Notes: generated by a model not told the origin, from the sequence alone. 64,000 nt of DNA from Engraulis encrasicolus (GCF_034702125.1 NC_085865.1:51308478-51372477); one strand, 5' to 3'; shown: positions 41,227 to 55,064, numbered from the stretch's first letter. Made by a program: numbers and translations.

Positions 41227-41371
41227 GGGTTAACTTTCGGCGAGTCGGTCGCTTTGTGGAATAGCAGCACTTCAGAGAGAACAAGACCCCTCCGCTCCGC
41301 GTCGGGGTCTAAAGATTCTCTCTGTCGTGCTGCTATTCCACGGTAGCGACCTTCTCGCCGAACGTTAACCC
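41227..41371. mobile_element. Hairpin MITE, about 145 bp
   Basis: GGGTTAACTTTCGGCGAG at the left and CTCGCCGAACGTTAACCC at the right. Inner segments GGTCGCTTTGTGGAATAGCA and TGCTATTCCACGGTAGCGAC also pair. No convincing duplication in the flanks. The only GC-rich island in this part of the intron, 340 bp from an exon. Confidence 0.75.
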
Positions 41372-41709
41372 TTACATAACACATTGCACGCACGCGCGCA
41401 CACACGCACGCATGCACACACGCACACGCACACATGACATTGAGCAGTAGCTTCCCATCCTCCCCCTGCTCATCTCATTAATACAGCTGGCCACAACTGA
41501 GCTTCTAGAGCTCCAATGTTTAGAGTAATACAATAGAGTGAGATATTGACCACTGTGGGTAAAGCCAATGTATAACATGAAGCCAATTTTGCAGCTCATT
41601 ACCCTCACAAGTAGCATCCTGTGGTGACCCTGCACACAAACACTCACGGACACACGCATGCATGCACGCACGCACACACACAAGCACACACACACATACG
41701 TGTCCTTAC

Positions 41710-41910
41710 CAGGTGTGTTGAGTAGTCGTGAGGAGCGGCATGCGTAGGCCAGGTGTTGTTCGCAGTACTCTGAGGCTCCGATGACGGCTGACACCTGCTC
41801 CATAGAGGCACTGTAGTTCAACTGCAGCACCGTACGCCGCTCACGACTCGAACCCGTCACCGACATCTGGGCCGGCAGGTTGTTCGGCATCGTCGTCCAC
41901 ACCATGTCCT
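41710..41910 (-). CDS. cntnap2: CNTNAP2-like exon: fibrinogen-like region, middle
   Basis: 201-bp exon with a CAG acceptor (41911-41913) and a GTAAGG donor (from 41709 downwards). Two bases finish the Glu codon split from the 45.8-kb exon, 66 codons follow, and the last base G fits the Asp that starts the next family exon. Residues seen are EDMVWTTMPNNLP, VLQLNYSASMEQVSAV, ASEYCEQHLAYACR and SRLLNTP. Caspr family members share the order EDKVWT, then YSASM, then YCEQ, then SRLLNTP. The following exon, expected to begin with DG and contain the WWVG motif, is not found between 1 and 41709, so the next intron exceeds 41 kb. Reading straight past the donor runs into an (AC)-rich tract and is not coding. 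Confidence 0.95.
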
Positions 41911-42251
41911 CTGTTGGGGTGTCAAAATCAAAACAAACTAAAGGTTGGTTGGGGTTGGGTTAGCCAAGCTACTTTGGGGTCAAGTCGAGACATTTGGTAC
42001 ACAGAAGCTGATAGTAATTAACCCATTTGAGCCTGAGGCACCTTTAAAAAACGCCTGCTCAATAACTAAGCCTTTTTTGGGAAAAGATTAGCCTGGTGAC
42101 GCCATCCATGTACGCCATCGGTTCTCTCAGCAACCAATCAGCTAATCAGCAAACAGTTGAGAGTGGTGTCGTAGAACTCACCTGCGTGCTCCATTACTGA
42201 TTGGTTAAGGTAACTATATTCACACTTTCGTTTTGTTATTTGTATGCTTTN

Positions 42252-42587
42252 AAAGTGAAAAGTGAAAGCCCATTGGGAAACTCCAACTCCCATTGTCATT
42301 GTGACACAGCACTCCACAGCACACAAGTGAACACTGCACACTGCACACAACGAAATTGCATTTATGCCTCACCCGTGCAAGGGGGCAGCCCTCAGTGGCG
42401 CCCCATGGGGAGCAGTGCGGTGGGACGGTACCATGCTCATGGTACCTCAGTCATGGAGGAGGATGGGGGGAGAGCACTGGTTGATTACTCCCCCCACCAA
42501 CCTGGCGGGTCGGGAGTCGAACCGGCAACCTCTGGGATGCAAGTCTGACGCCCTAACCGCTCACCCATGACTGCCCGACGCTATAAC
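42252..42587 (-). repeat. tRNA-derived SINE-like repeat
   Basis: Read from 42587 on the minus strand it begins GGGCAGTCATGGGTGAGCGG, with an A-box-like TGGGTGAGCGGTTAGG, and contains GGTTGCCGGTTCGACTCCC with a canonical B box (GGTTCGACTCC). A body follows with a run from GGGCGCCACTGAGG to a tail including AAATGCAATTTCG and GGGAGTTGGAGTTTCCC. The RNA polymerase III box spacing fits a tRNA-derived head. The sequence ends at an undetermined base (42251). Confidence 0.7.
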
Positions 42588-42997
42588 GTGAAACAGGCAT
42601 GCTAATAAAGCACAATATGGGTTTCATTTGAGTTTGGAACTTCAATTAATTTAAATGATAGAGTAAGATCAGACCATCTCCCATCGTCCACGGAGACGGA
42701 TTCCTCATGGCTTTTGCCAGACTGATTGACGGAGTCAACAGTCGGCTATTCGCCCAGGCTAGGAAAAGATGCCCTCAGCCTAAAAAAACTTAATATCACA
42801 GCCTGAAGCACATACAAACATGAAATGAGTTAATCTTGCAATGTTCATTCAGCTCTAACACACCTAAAACCTCAGATCTTATGAGCCTGAATGCTGCGTA
42901 AATGGCAGGCGCCTGAGTTAATGCTGCATATAGGCAGCATCCAGCATCAATGGGTTAATTGACATAAGGAAAGAGCAACATGTCAAACTGTGTTGAT

Positions 42998-43408
42998 TAG
43001 GGGTGGTACGGTTCACAAAATTCACGGTTCGGTTCTTATCACGGTGTCAAGGTCACGGTTTTCGGTTCTCTACGGTTCTTTTTTTTTAGTTCATGATAAA
43101 TGATGCACTGGGAATATTAAACAATATTTATATAACTGCAGTTATAAAATGATGTATAGGCTTATAATAGGCTTATTGTATAGGCTCATAATGTGAAAAT
43201 GGTGTGATTTTAATTGTGTCATCCTCTGATTGCTCTTATACGCAAATGTTTTAATCAGAGAGACTGGATAAGATACTCCTAGAATGTCTGTTTTACATAT
43301 TTTTCTGGGCAGTACATGAATTGCGGTTTGCGACGGATGGCACGGTTCGGTTCGGTATGTGTGTGAATTGTACGGTTTCGGTTTTCGGTGCGGTTTGTGC
43401 CATCCCTA
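42998..43408. mobile_element. hAT-type MITE, 411 bp
   Basis: Ends TAGGGGTGGTACGG and, at the right, the complement of TAGGGATGGCAC. Flanked by GTGTTGAT on both sides (42990-42997, 43409-43416), a perfect 8-bp duplication. Multiple CGGTTC repeats lie near both ends, possibly subterminal binding repeats. Non-coding. Confidence 0.88.
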
Positions 43409-43752
43409 GTGTTGATGCACTTGAAGGTGCTAGGTGCTCGCTGCTGATTATCTTGATTCACACCTTCTTCGTGTCTCAAAAACAAGACAAAACAAACTCA
43501 ACACAAACAACAACATGGATTATTTTTTTTCCACTGTAGGTGGCACCATGAAATACTGACAGCATGCAGCATGTTATTGCGTGGGAAAATCACAATACTT
43601 GGATGAAAATGTTGGACTGTTTCCAACATACACCCACATAGGTGAGGACTGAGGTGAACTACTGCAAAAATGACTGCACGTCTGTTATCTATTACTTCCC
43701 TCATGTTCTATTCTTACTGCAACAACATGTTCTCGGTTTACCTGAGTTGGTT

Positions 43753-43841
43753 TTCTATTCTATTCTATTCTATTCTATTCTATTCTATTCTTTTCTTTTC
43801 TATTCTTTTCTTTTCTATTCTTTTCTTTTCTATTCTATTCT
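43753..43841. repeat. (TTCTA)n/(TTCTT)n pentamer array
   Basis: Nearly pure pentamers, TTCTA changing to TTCTT variants. Confidence 0.95.
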
Positions 43842-44344
43842 ACAAAGCTGCCTTAACAGGCTTGATGCAGATTGCAGTAATTGAAAACAGACTCCAAACC
43901 GGGTTACTGTATGTCCAATGAACCATTTTGACTGTGTCAAAAAATATTTATTAGCACTTCTGAGATTGCTTCTATCCCCTCTGACTGTTTATCTGCATTA
44001 CATAAACAGCCATAATAAATGCTCCCCGGCCCAGAATGTCACGCTTGGCTCTTGGTGCCGCCTTGGTGCTTTGCTTCTCTGTGGCCGGCTCCAAGTGTAA
44101 TTTGTAGCAGCCGCCCACTGGACTGCAGCCATCTGCTCCTGTCTGATTATGGGCTTTAAGTCACTCTGCTTGGGCCTGGTCTGGCCTGGTCTGGGGGATT
44201 TGGTGGGCCACACTGGAGGCAGGGGTGTCTGTCTGAGGGGGATGACACCGTACACAGTTTATGTGGTCAGAGGCTCCCCAATGTGCCGTGAAATAACCCA
44301 CTATTTTCACTTCTGGTCCCGTGGGGAATGAGTGTCTATGTCTA

Positions 44345-44460
<116 letters not shown>

Positions 44461-44975
44461 TTGTTTATTCCACTGGAGCTGGCTATTGGTTCCACAACAT
44501 TATGATGTGATGTCTTGTGAGGGTGGCAGGGTGCCCAGTGTGTGAGTCTTCAGCAAGTCTAGCACTGAGAGGGGGATTTTCTGTGATTCTGTATGGATGA
44601 TTTCACATTAGTATGCCGGAAACCGGAAGCCTACACTTTTACTGTTTTCAGGCTGACCAGAAAAGTGCTGGTGCCCGTTCCTGGACTAGTTACGTCTGGA
44701 ACTAAAGTAATTACCTGCACACCTTGCTCGAGTTCATACTGGGCTCTGAACTTTTTGGTATGCTACCAATTGTTACCTGGGTGAACCTGATGATGTGCAC
44801 ATTGTTGTCATGGTTTGCAGAGAAAGTACTTTTCGGTTTGCATTGCGAAACAACATTCCGTTTCCCGAGCGCTCAGAATGGCGGCGTGAACATGCCGGCC
44901 GTGTTAAGATTAGATGCAGGAACGGCCACTGGAACGGTTCTCTGTCGGACCTGAACGTGCCTTTTGTGGGAGCCT

Positions 44976-45164
44976 GGGGGGTATACCAAGAAGCTGGTTC
45001 AGTAGTAAACCAGGTTATGTTAACCTTGAGGTAGAGTTAACATGGCCTGACGTCCTCATTTCTTAACTAAATGATCCCTGCAGGTATATCTATTAGCAGT
45101 TACCACTTCCTGTAGATTAACTAAGCCTGGCTTGTCACTTAACCATGTTCTTAGTATACCCCCC
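44976..45164. mobile_element. MITE with GGGGGGTATACC ends
   Basis: 189 bp. Left GGGGGGTATACCAAGAAG; right is the complement of GGGGGGTATACTAAGAAC. Inner AACCAGGTTATG and TTAACTC/TTAACAT blocks. The flanks (AGCCT / TGGTG) do not reveal a clear duplication. Confidence 0.75.
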
Positions 45165-45364
45165 TGGTGAGGTCTGTTGAAGTGGGTCTGCCAAATAAAT
45201 TAGGATTTTGACAACCAGTAATCAATAATGGAACAAAGTACCAGTTGCTACAGGAGTAGGGTCATGTTGCTCAGCCTCTGAGGAGCTTTTAGCTGTTGTT
45301 TTCCAAGTGTTTCTCTTCATAACAAAACTTGCTTACTCTGCTTGCTTACTTTGTTAATTTCTGG

Positions 45365-45562
45365 TTACATTACTTAGATGACTCTTTTATGCAAAGCGAC
45401 TTACAGTTGTTTTTAAGGACAGGGTATTGGTTACAGTCCCTGGGGCAGTGTGGGGTTAGGTGCTTGCTCAAGGGCACCTCAGCCATACGGTGAGAGAGGG
45501 AGTAGAAGGGTTGGATTTGAAGCTGCAAATCCCATCTCCTTAACGACTAGACCACGACTGCT
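45365..45562. repeat. Dispersed fish repeat with GCAAAGCGACTTACAG
   Basis: TTACTTAGATGACTCTTTTA and GCAAAGCGACTTACAG, then GGGGTTAGGTGCTTGCTCAA and GGGCACCTCAG, then a tail with GATTTGAAGCTGCAAATCCC and GACTAGACCACGACTGC. This ordered set is a very common teleost intergenic repeat. The tail resembles the one at 7825-7897. Confidence 0.65.
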
Positions 45563-45564
45563 AC

Positions 45565-45635
45565 ATGAAAGGGACTTGAACCCTTGACCATCAGATCAAA
45601 GGTCTGATAGCTCTACCGACTAAGATATCCAGACT
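45565..45635 (-). pseudogene. tRNA-Lys(TTT)-like pseudogene
   Basis: On the minus strand: D-arm-like TTAGTCGGTAGAGC (A box), an anticodon stem TCAGA/TCTGA around the loop CCTTTGA with TTT at the anticodon position, and a T arm with GGTTCAAGTCC (B box). The 5' GTCTGGA has no complementary 3' acceptor strand (the end is CTTTCATG), so it is not an intact tRNA. It may be the head of a SINE attached to the neighbouring dispersed repeat. Confidence 0.6.
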
Positions 45636-45762
45636 TCACTGAGCTATCCAAGGTGTGGTTTGTTTACCATACAACACTGCTTTGGCTTGGCAGCAGTGTA
45701 CCTATAGATTAGTAATACATGGTATACTGTTGTATACGGTAATTCAATGCAACATTGCTTCA

Positions 45763-48563
<2,801 letters not shown>

Positions 48564-48675
48564 ACACCGGCTACTCAGATTCGATTCCAACCTGAGGTGC
48601 TTTCCCATGCATGCTACCCCTCTCTCTAAAAAGAACACTACAGCTATCAAACTTCATTCTGCTGAAATGATAGGA

Positions 48676-48684
48676 TGTGTGTGT

Positions 48685-48760
<76 letters not shown>

Positions 48761-48770
48761 GGGGGGGGGT
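48676..48770. repeat. (GT)n followed by poly-G
   Basis: Eleven or so GT units, then 61 consecutive G residues (48699-48759), one A, nine more G and a T. Exceptionally long G homopolymer. G-quadruplex formation is expected from such sequence if real. Confidence 0.95.
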
Positions 48771-48994
48771 AACATGACAGCCTCCAAAGTGTAGCTAACT
48801 ACTCTCTAGTTTTCACATCCGAAGCCTGTGGTAGGCACTACCTCCTTACCACTAGCTACCAACCGGTGCCCTGACCAGTAGCTTCAATATGGAAAGCCAC
48901 TAGCACAAATTGGACTTCCCTATTTTTTGCCTTCTACATAGGAAGGCAGTGGGGACTTTTGGATGCACCTCTAGTGTTTCGCAGTGTGGCCTCT

Positions 48995-49183
48995 ACAGTC
49001 GTTGGGCGGCATTGAGAAGGATACAGCTGAGAGGGGAGTTGTTCAATGTCCACTGGGGGACATTTGTCTATTTTATTTCTTAATTCTAAGGGGGGCGTTG
49101 GCAGGCTTATGATGAGGTTAAGGGGGCATTGGGGTGCGGTGGGGGAGGCACAGGGTGTTTATTAAAAAAAGGTTGAGAACCAC
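48995..49183. mobile_element. MITE related to 52589-52826
   Basis: Shares GGCATTGAGAAGGATACA, CTAAGGGGGGCGTTGGCAGG, TTATGATGAGGTTAAGGGGG and the terminal GGTTGAGAACCAC. The left end is diverged and no target duplication was found. Confidence 0.65.
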
Positions 49184-50621
49184 TTCCCTAGACAGATAGA
49201 TCACCAACCATCACTTGAGAGGAGCTGTGTGGGACCAAGATCCATGATCCACACGTTTTCTGGCTGCATAATTTATGCTCTAATCCACTTGTTGAGGCCG
49301 GCAGGGCTGGACTAGGGGCTGTTGTGTGCTGGTGTCTGGGCCCAAATGCTCAACAACAACTCTGAGCAAAAGCATGGGTCTTGCCTGTGGGATCTGAATG
49401 AATCACTTGGGTTTTTGTAATATTTCCAGATTCATCCTCACTATTTATCATCTTTACGCCCAAAAGCAGAGAAATGCTTTCTCATAAGGCCACTATCAGT
49501 ATTCAGTAAGCTACCCCCCAAAAAAGTTTCCAAGCAAAATATTGTATTTATGCGTAATAAGCTGGGCCAATGCTTCTTGTAAAGAATGTATCTGGTCTTC
49601 ATTCATATACATGCAACCTAGCATGCATGCATGCACGCCCACACTCACGCATGCAGGCACAAACACGCGGACGCACTGATGCACGCACGCACGCAAGCAG
49701 GCACGCACCGCACGCACGCACGCACGCACACACAGTGCAAAGACATTCCATCCCCCAGACACACATAACACATGGACTTGGACTGACAGGCAAGAGGTGA
49801 GTTGTGCTGTGTTGGCCATCTATGTGTGTGTGTGTGTGCATGCGCATGAGTGCATGAGTGCATGAGTGCATGACTGCGTGCGTCTGTGTGTGACAGGCTG
49901 TGGCTGAATTGTGTGAAGGTGAAATATTCAGCCCATCACATCTCAGCCGATGAGAAGACAAAAAAGCTCAAATTAGCATCACATTCATATGGAGAAGCAC
50001 AGGAGCGAGAGAGGTGACACACACACGCACACACGTACGCACGCACGCACGCGCGCGCACACGCACACACACACACACTTCTGCATTCAGAGCGAGACCT
50101 CTGTCTTCAAGGGGCATGAAGAGATGGATGAGCGGAGGAAAGAAAAGCAAGAGGAGGATTAGAGGGAGGTGCAGACAGACGAAAAGAGGCAGAATGATGA
50201 GGAGAAAGGAATGGCGAGGGAGGAGGAATAGAAGAAACCGAGAGAGGAGGAGAAAGAGGAGGAAGAGAAGAAACATGAGAAGAAAGAGATGATGTGTATG
50301 TGGAAATAGAGAATGGAAACAGAGAGAGGAGATGAAGAAGAAGGGGGGGAAAGGGGGAAAGAGGAGAACAGTAGAAAGACGGAGGAAAGGGAAGAAGTGT
50401 GTGATTGAAATTGAGGGATTAGAGACCCAGGCCCCTGCTGGCCCCGTGTGTTTACACTGCTGCTGGGCCCCGGTGGCTGAAACAGGAAGTGACAGCTATA
50501 CAATGGCTCTATTACGAGGAGAGCAGATGAAAGACAGGTATGAAAACTCTGGCTTGGAAAACTGACGACCCAATTAGCTCAATCATGGACATGCTAGCGC
50601 ACACATACGCACAGGGAGGGG
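49184..50621. other. Intronic sequence with CpG tetramer arrays
   Basis: (ACGC)-type arrays at 49625-49735 and 50028-50078, short (GT) at 49823-49840 with (GCATGAGT)n after it at 49844-49872, and a purine-rich tract (GGA/GAA) at 50100-50400. No gene. Confidence 0.55.
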
Positions 50622-50631
50622 GAGAGAGAGA

Positions 50632-50709
<78 letters not shown>
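50622..50709. repeat. (GA)n microsatellite
   Basis: 88 bp, with one GGGA interruption near the start. Confidence 0.96.
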
Positions 50710-50712
<3 letters not shown>

Positions 50713-51864
50713 CTTGGGACTGCATTCCCAAAATAAGCTGCATTTCAGTGATTTGAATCCTCTTCAATGAATCATCTTTCACAGACTGTGTGGCCGGTAT
50801 GCAGATGACATCATGATCAATCCAGGTGAGCACCGTCAGCCTGTCTGTATGGCCACAAACAGAAATGCATGCAGGTCACATTTGAACTCTATTCAGGTAC
50901 GCAATGTCAGGCAGGTGACATTCTGTTAGACATATGGTATAGTGTTTTGCTCAGAGACGCGCTGAATAAACGAGCTGAATTACAACACCATCATGATGAA
51001 TGTGAACACAAAATCAATGCAGCGGTGACAGAGTGTTCTTCTCATTCTCCTGGCTTGTTGTAATGAGGGGCCGTGCTACTGGGTACTGTGTTACTGTAGA
51101 GCGAAACATCATTACAGCATCAGCACTGAACAAGCAGGTGAAAAAAAAACAGAATGTCCTTCTCCCAACTTTAATTACGGTGTAGCCATTATAAAGTACA
51201 CACAGAAATAGTGAGCACTTCAGAACAACATCCAATCTACATACTAAGAAGTGGATTAAAAAAGAGCGTGACAAAACAAGTCGGACGGATGCAAAGCTTA
51301 AGGGGAAATATATACACATATTCTGTGAGGTTCACCTCAAAAGTTGTAGTAGGCAAATGATATGCAGTAAAAAAAAAGGCAGCACATCACATCCAGTGAT
51401 TCACGATCGCAATCTCTCACAATGTCTGCTGATTGCCTATTGTCACAATGAGCCCCCGTCGGTACGGTGAAATCTGGTAGCATATGATCGGTCCCATCCC
51501 CATCCCTGTTCCCCGTGGGTGTATCGTTAAACCATCAACTGTTGAATGAGGTTCGCAGGGGGTCAGGTAGATATTGAATTACTCTAAAGATGATTTGATT
51601 AGACATTATTAAATGCCATCTGTTGCCTTGACTCTTGCTTTGCTTTGACAGCCTCTTTCTAATGAAGGGGGGTTGATTAATACATGATAGCAGATAAATG
51701 GTCCATGGGCATATGCATGCCGTCCTTACAATGTTCACTGATAAGAAATGCATCTGCAAAAAAGACACTTTTTCTTCTTTCACAAAAAGAACAATGACAT
51801 CAAACAGACTTTAAGTGGGATTTAAGATGAAATCCTGTGCTTCTGGGATTTTCAATTTTTATTT
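50710..51864. other. Unique intronic sequence
   Basis: Nothing recognised. Confidence 0.4.
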
Positions 51865-51872
51865 GAAAGGTT

Positions 51873-53264
51873 GGTAACACTTTACAATAATGGTGCATTA
51901 TTTGTAATGGAATAATGTTGGAAGTAATGTATGATTAATGGTGAATTAACACATAATTTATGTATGCAGTGATGTTTAATCTATTATTAGTCAATGAGGA
52001 GTCACTATTGTAGTCATGATGACTCACCATTAAGTAATTGTGGTACAACCAAGGGTAATTAATGGTGTGAATTACAAGTGTTAATATATCATATATTAAC
52101 ACTGCAGATGAAAATCCTGATATATCGATCCAATCATACATGAATCCGACCTTAATTAATGATGCATGAGTAATAATGGAATAATGTTGTAAGTAATGTC
52201 AGCATCACCACTGTGGATAATAATCCTGCCATATGGATCCAGTCATATCTCAATCACAGGTCAGACAGGTCATAACTAGTCCTGGTTGTAAAACCATTTC
52301 ATTTCACTGAGGAAAAATAGACTAAGCTAGGGATGCCTAGGTGAAAGTGGTCAGGGGGCTAGATTTTTTTCAAGACTTTATTTCTGACCTGAACATAGGC
52401 CTATTACACTGACTCACACATTGATATGCATGAAATTACCCAGAAAGGCCTATACATACAAACATTGCATTGGTACCACAGTAGCTTCACAATGAGGCTT
52501 AAAACGCCCTAGCCTATTCTAAAGAAGTGTGCCTTTGAAAACATGATATTGCCCTATCCATGCAGGTCTACATTTATTTAGATAGGCTAGCGTTTCTCAA
52601 TGGGGGCAGTACAGCCCCCCAGGGGGCGTTGGAGAGCTCTAGAGGGGCGTTGAGAAGGATACATGTGAGAGTGGGCGGGGCTTAGTTCCCATTAACGCGG
52701 GTAGTCCGTTTTATTTTTTAATACTAAGGGGGGCATTGGCAGGCTTATGATCAGGTCAAGGGGGCGTTGGGAGGCTTTCGATGAGGTCCAGTGGGCGTTT
52801 CCTTACAAAAGGTTGAGAACCACAGAGATAGGCTATTAAAAACTGGATGCAAACAAAACACAAAAGATTGGTCTTCACACCCCTGACTCGTCACACTCAA
52901 GTCGGAGTCACAGGACTCGAGTCCACATCTCTGATGACATTACTTACAACATTATTCCATTATTACGCACGCATCATTAATTAAGGTTGGATTCATGTAT
53001 GATTGGATCAATATATCAGGATTTTTTATCAGCAGTGTTAATATATCATGTATTAACACTTGTAATTCACACCATTAATTACCCTTGGTTGTACCACAAT
53101 TACTTAATGGTGAGTCATCATGACTACAATAGTGACTCCTCATTGACTAATAATAGATTAAACATCACAGCATACATAAATTATGTGTTAATTCACCATG
53201 AATCATACATTACTTCCAACATTATTCCGTTACTATTCATGTACCATTATTGTAAAGTGTTACC
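51873..53264. mobile_element. Foldback element, 1392 bp, 8-bp duplication
   Basis: Arms of about 325 bp: 51873-52200 pairs with 52935-53264, from GGTAACACTTTACAATAA to TTATTGTAAAGTGTTACC. Flanked by GAAAGGTT on both sides (51865-51872, 53265-53272). Arm identity is high, and both arms carry the sub-blocks ACTCACCATTAAGTAATTG and TTACAAGTGTTAATATATC or their complements. The loop contains a further MITE (52589-52826). No transposase coding. An 8-bp duplication suggests mobilisation by a hAT-type enzyme, which is an inference. Confidence 0.9.
52589..52826. mobile_element. 238-bp hAT-type MITE in the loop of the foldback
   Basis: Flanked by GATAGGCT (52581-52588 and 52827-52834). Left end AGCGTTTCTCAA; right end is the complement of TCTGTGGTTCTCAACC. 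Interior has repeated GGGGGCGTTGG phrases. Related copies at about 1340-1528, at 4737-4925 (inside the Merlin introns) and at 48995-49183. Confidence 0.85.
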
Positions 53265-53272
53265 GAAAGGTT

Positions 53273-53710
53273 TGTGTGTGAACTGAAAGTCACTATAAAT
53301 CTTATTTCTGTGAATTTTAGGATGAGAGTTGGTACACGCTGTGTTTGCATGTTGGGCATACTTTGATGGGGAATTAAAACTAATCACATCATTGATTTCA
53401 ATTATGTATGTTTGGTGACTATATTTCATTGCTGCCAGACTATACTATGCTAATAATATCCCCTGCGTTTTAAAGGATATTGTGTTGGGATGTCCACATT
53501 GATTTGAATGCAAAATGCAGCATAGCGTAGTACGAGACATAGCAACATGTATGTATGAGAGTCCAGGCTAACACAAATAGTCAATTATTATGACTTACAG
53601 TAGTTTTTCTTATTATTTAGATGCAGACAGTTCTGAACTATTTCCATCTTTCATTGATTGGTCTCCTGAGCGACTAATATTTATTGGGTGAAAGCTCACA
53701 CCATTTAAGA
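53273..53710. other. Unique intronic sequence
   Basis: Short spacer between the foldback and the composite transposon. Nothing recognised. Confidence 0.4.
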
Positions 53711-53749
53711 GTGATTCTACGATTCCCCTACGCTTTTGGCAAAAGCAAA

Positions 53750-53998
53750 ATGTCAATTATCAGTATTTTTTTTCAACTAAATGACCTAGATGTTTACATA
53801 GTGTATATATTTAAGTTTCCAAACAAACAAATTGCCAAGCTTAATCTTAAATCATTTGATAAATACTCTAATGAAAGCGAACATTTGCTTAATTATTTTG
53901 TCAACAGTGTTATGGACAAATACTATGTCATTTCAAACATATATAAAAATACTACAGAGTTGAAACAATATATGTTTGAAAGTGCTTATGTCCCTTAG
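53750..53998 (+). CDS. Alpha ORF fragment (82 codons), copy A
   Basis: Counterpart of 26767-27015 with one residue difference. ATG at 53750, stop at 53996-53998. Contains LNDLDVYIVYIFKFPNK and ESEHLLNYFVNSVMDKYY. Unrecognised. It starts only 39 bp inside the terminal repeat, so it may be the start of a transposon protein or simply an open frame in AT-rich DNA. Confidence 0.4.
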   Translation: MSIISIFFQLNDLDVYIVYIFKFPNKQIAKLNLKSFDKYSNESEHLLNYFVNSVMDKYYVISNIYKNTTELKQYMFESAYVP

Positions 53999-54161
53999 CA
54001 GTAATGTTGTCATTAATCTGTGCAACTGATATAGAAAATGTGATTGTTGAGCTTCATAAGTAGGATTTTACGAGTCACTGTGATACAGACTGACACATTT
54101 TTCATCATAAATCCCTGTAACGTCTGATTTGAATATAGTCACCCTCCTTACACAAGACTTC

Positions 54162-54612
54162 TGAAGTGGAAACTGTTCTTATTTCCTAAATTATCAGACT
54201 GTAGACCAAAATCTATGTTGAGGAGTTTAAGTTTATTTGACTCTCATAACAGTTACACCGAAATACACGCTGGGGCCCTTTGGCTGAAGTGCTACTCGCA
54301 ATCCCACCCCCACAAACCGGCCAGCTTTCTCCCTCCTCCTTGTTCTGCAGACAACCCTCCTTAGGCCGCGTTTCAATTGAAATAACCTTCCTTCAGCCGG
54401 TTTGGGGCTGGCTTCCGGCCAGATAGGCCACAGATTGGAGCATCCCCTCAGCCAATGTGGTGTCCCTCACATAGACCTCCCATTTCCCCAGGCCAGCCCA
54501 CTGTTCCCTCCCACTCATCATTACATTTTTATCATAGAGACATTCTTTTCCTAAATATACTATATCACACTAAATATTCAATATGGCTTTGTAAAAATAG
54601 AAATCTCCTTCA
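54162..54612 (-). mobile_element. Probable solo LTR, 451 bp
   Basis: Begins TGAAGTGG and ends CCTTCA (the TG...CA rule, with inverted TGAAG), flanked by CTTC on both sides (54158-54161, 54613-54616). Copy B of alpha has a single CTTC at this place. In the minus orientation an AATAAA lies about 90 bp before the end, as expected between R and U5 of an LTR. No internal retroviral or retrotransposon genes are present. Which LTR family it belongs to is not determined. Confidence 0.65.
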
Positions 54613-54877
54613 CTTCCTTCTCCAGAGATAATCCCTAGTGTATGTTCATAGGATTTTTCCAACACATAAGGGATCAATAGCGCAAAAACACTTTCAAAAC
54701 AGTCAACCGTGTTACTCAACTGTGTTACGGTCAAAAGTGCAGGGGAACAAGTCGGCACTTTTTTAGGAGAAAAAACAGAGCAGACAAACCCATCTCCCTG
54801 GAACAAAAATTATTTTGTTTGTTTGTCTGTCAATATGGATATAAATTGGCAAAAACATACTCCTCCTCAACTGTCAT

Positions 54878-55064
54878 CAGTGTTGCCAGATTGGGCTGGT
54901 TCCCGCCCAATTGGGCTGCTTAGGATGGCCGTGTGCGGGTAAAAATGGCATCTATCAGAAAAACCTTCCCACTGCCATATAAATCAATAGAATTGGGCGG
55001 GTTTTTAAGGCGGATTTTGATCATTTTTTGGGCTGGAAATCATCAGCCTCATCTGGCAACCCTG
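54878..55064. mobile_element. 187-bp hAT-like MITE nested in alpha copy A
   Basis: Same insertion as 26157-26343 in inverse orientation, flanked by ACTGTCAT (54870-54877 and 55065-55072), with identical length. It marks alpha as already containing the MITE when it transposed. Confidence 0.88.

Noticed and set aside
41372..41709. Extension of the 41.7-kb exon past its donor
   Set aside because: The frame continues only through an (AC)-rich tract; family homology stops exactly at SRLLNTP and a GTAAGG donor.
45565..45635. Functional tRNA-Lys gene
   Set aside because: Acceptor stem does not pair; A and B boxes and the anticodon arm alone are not enough.
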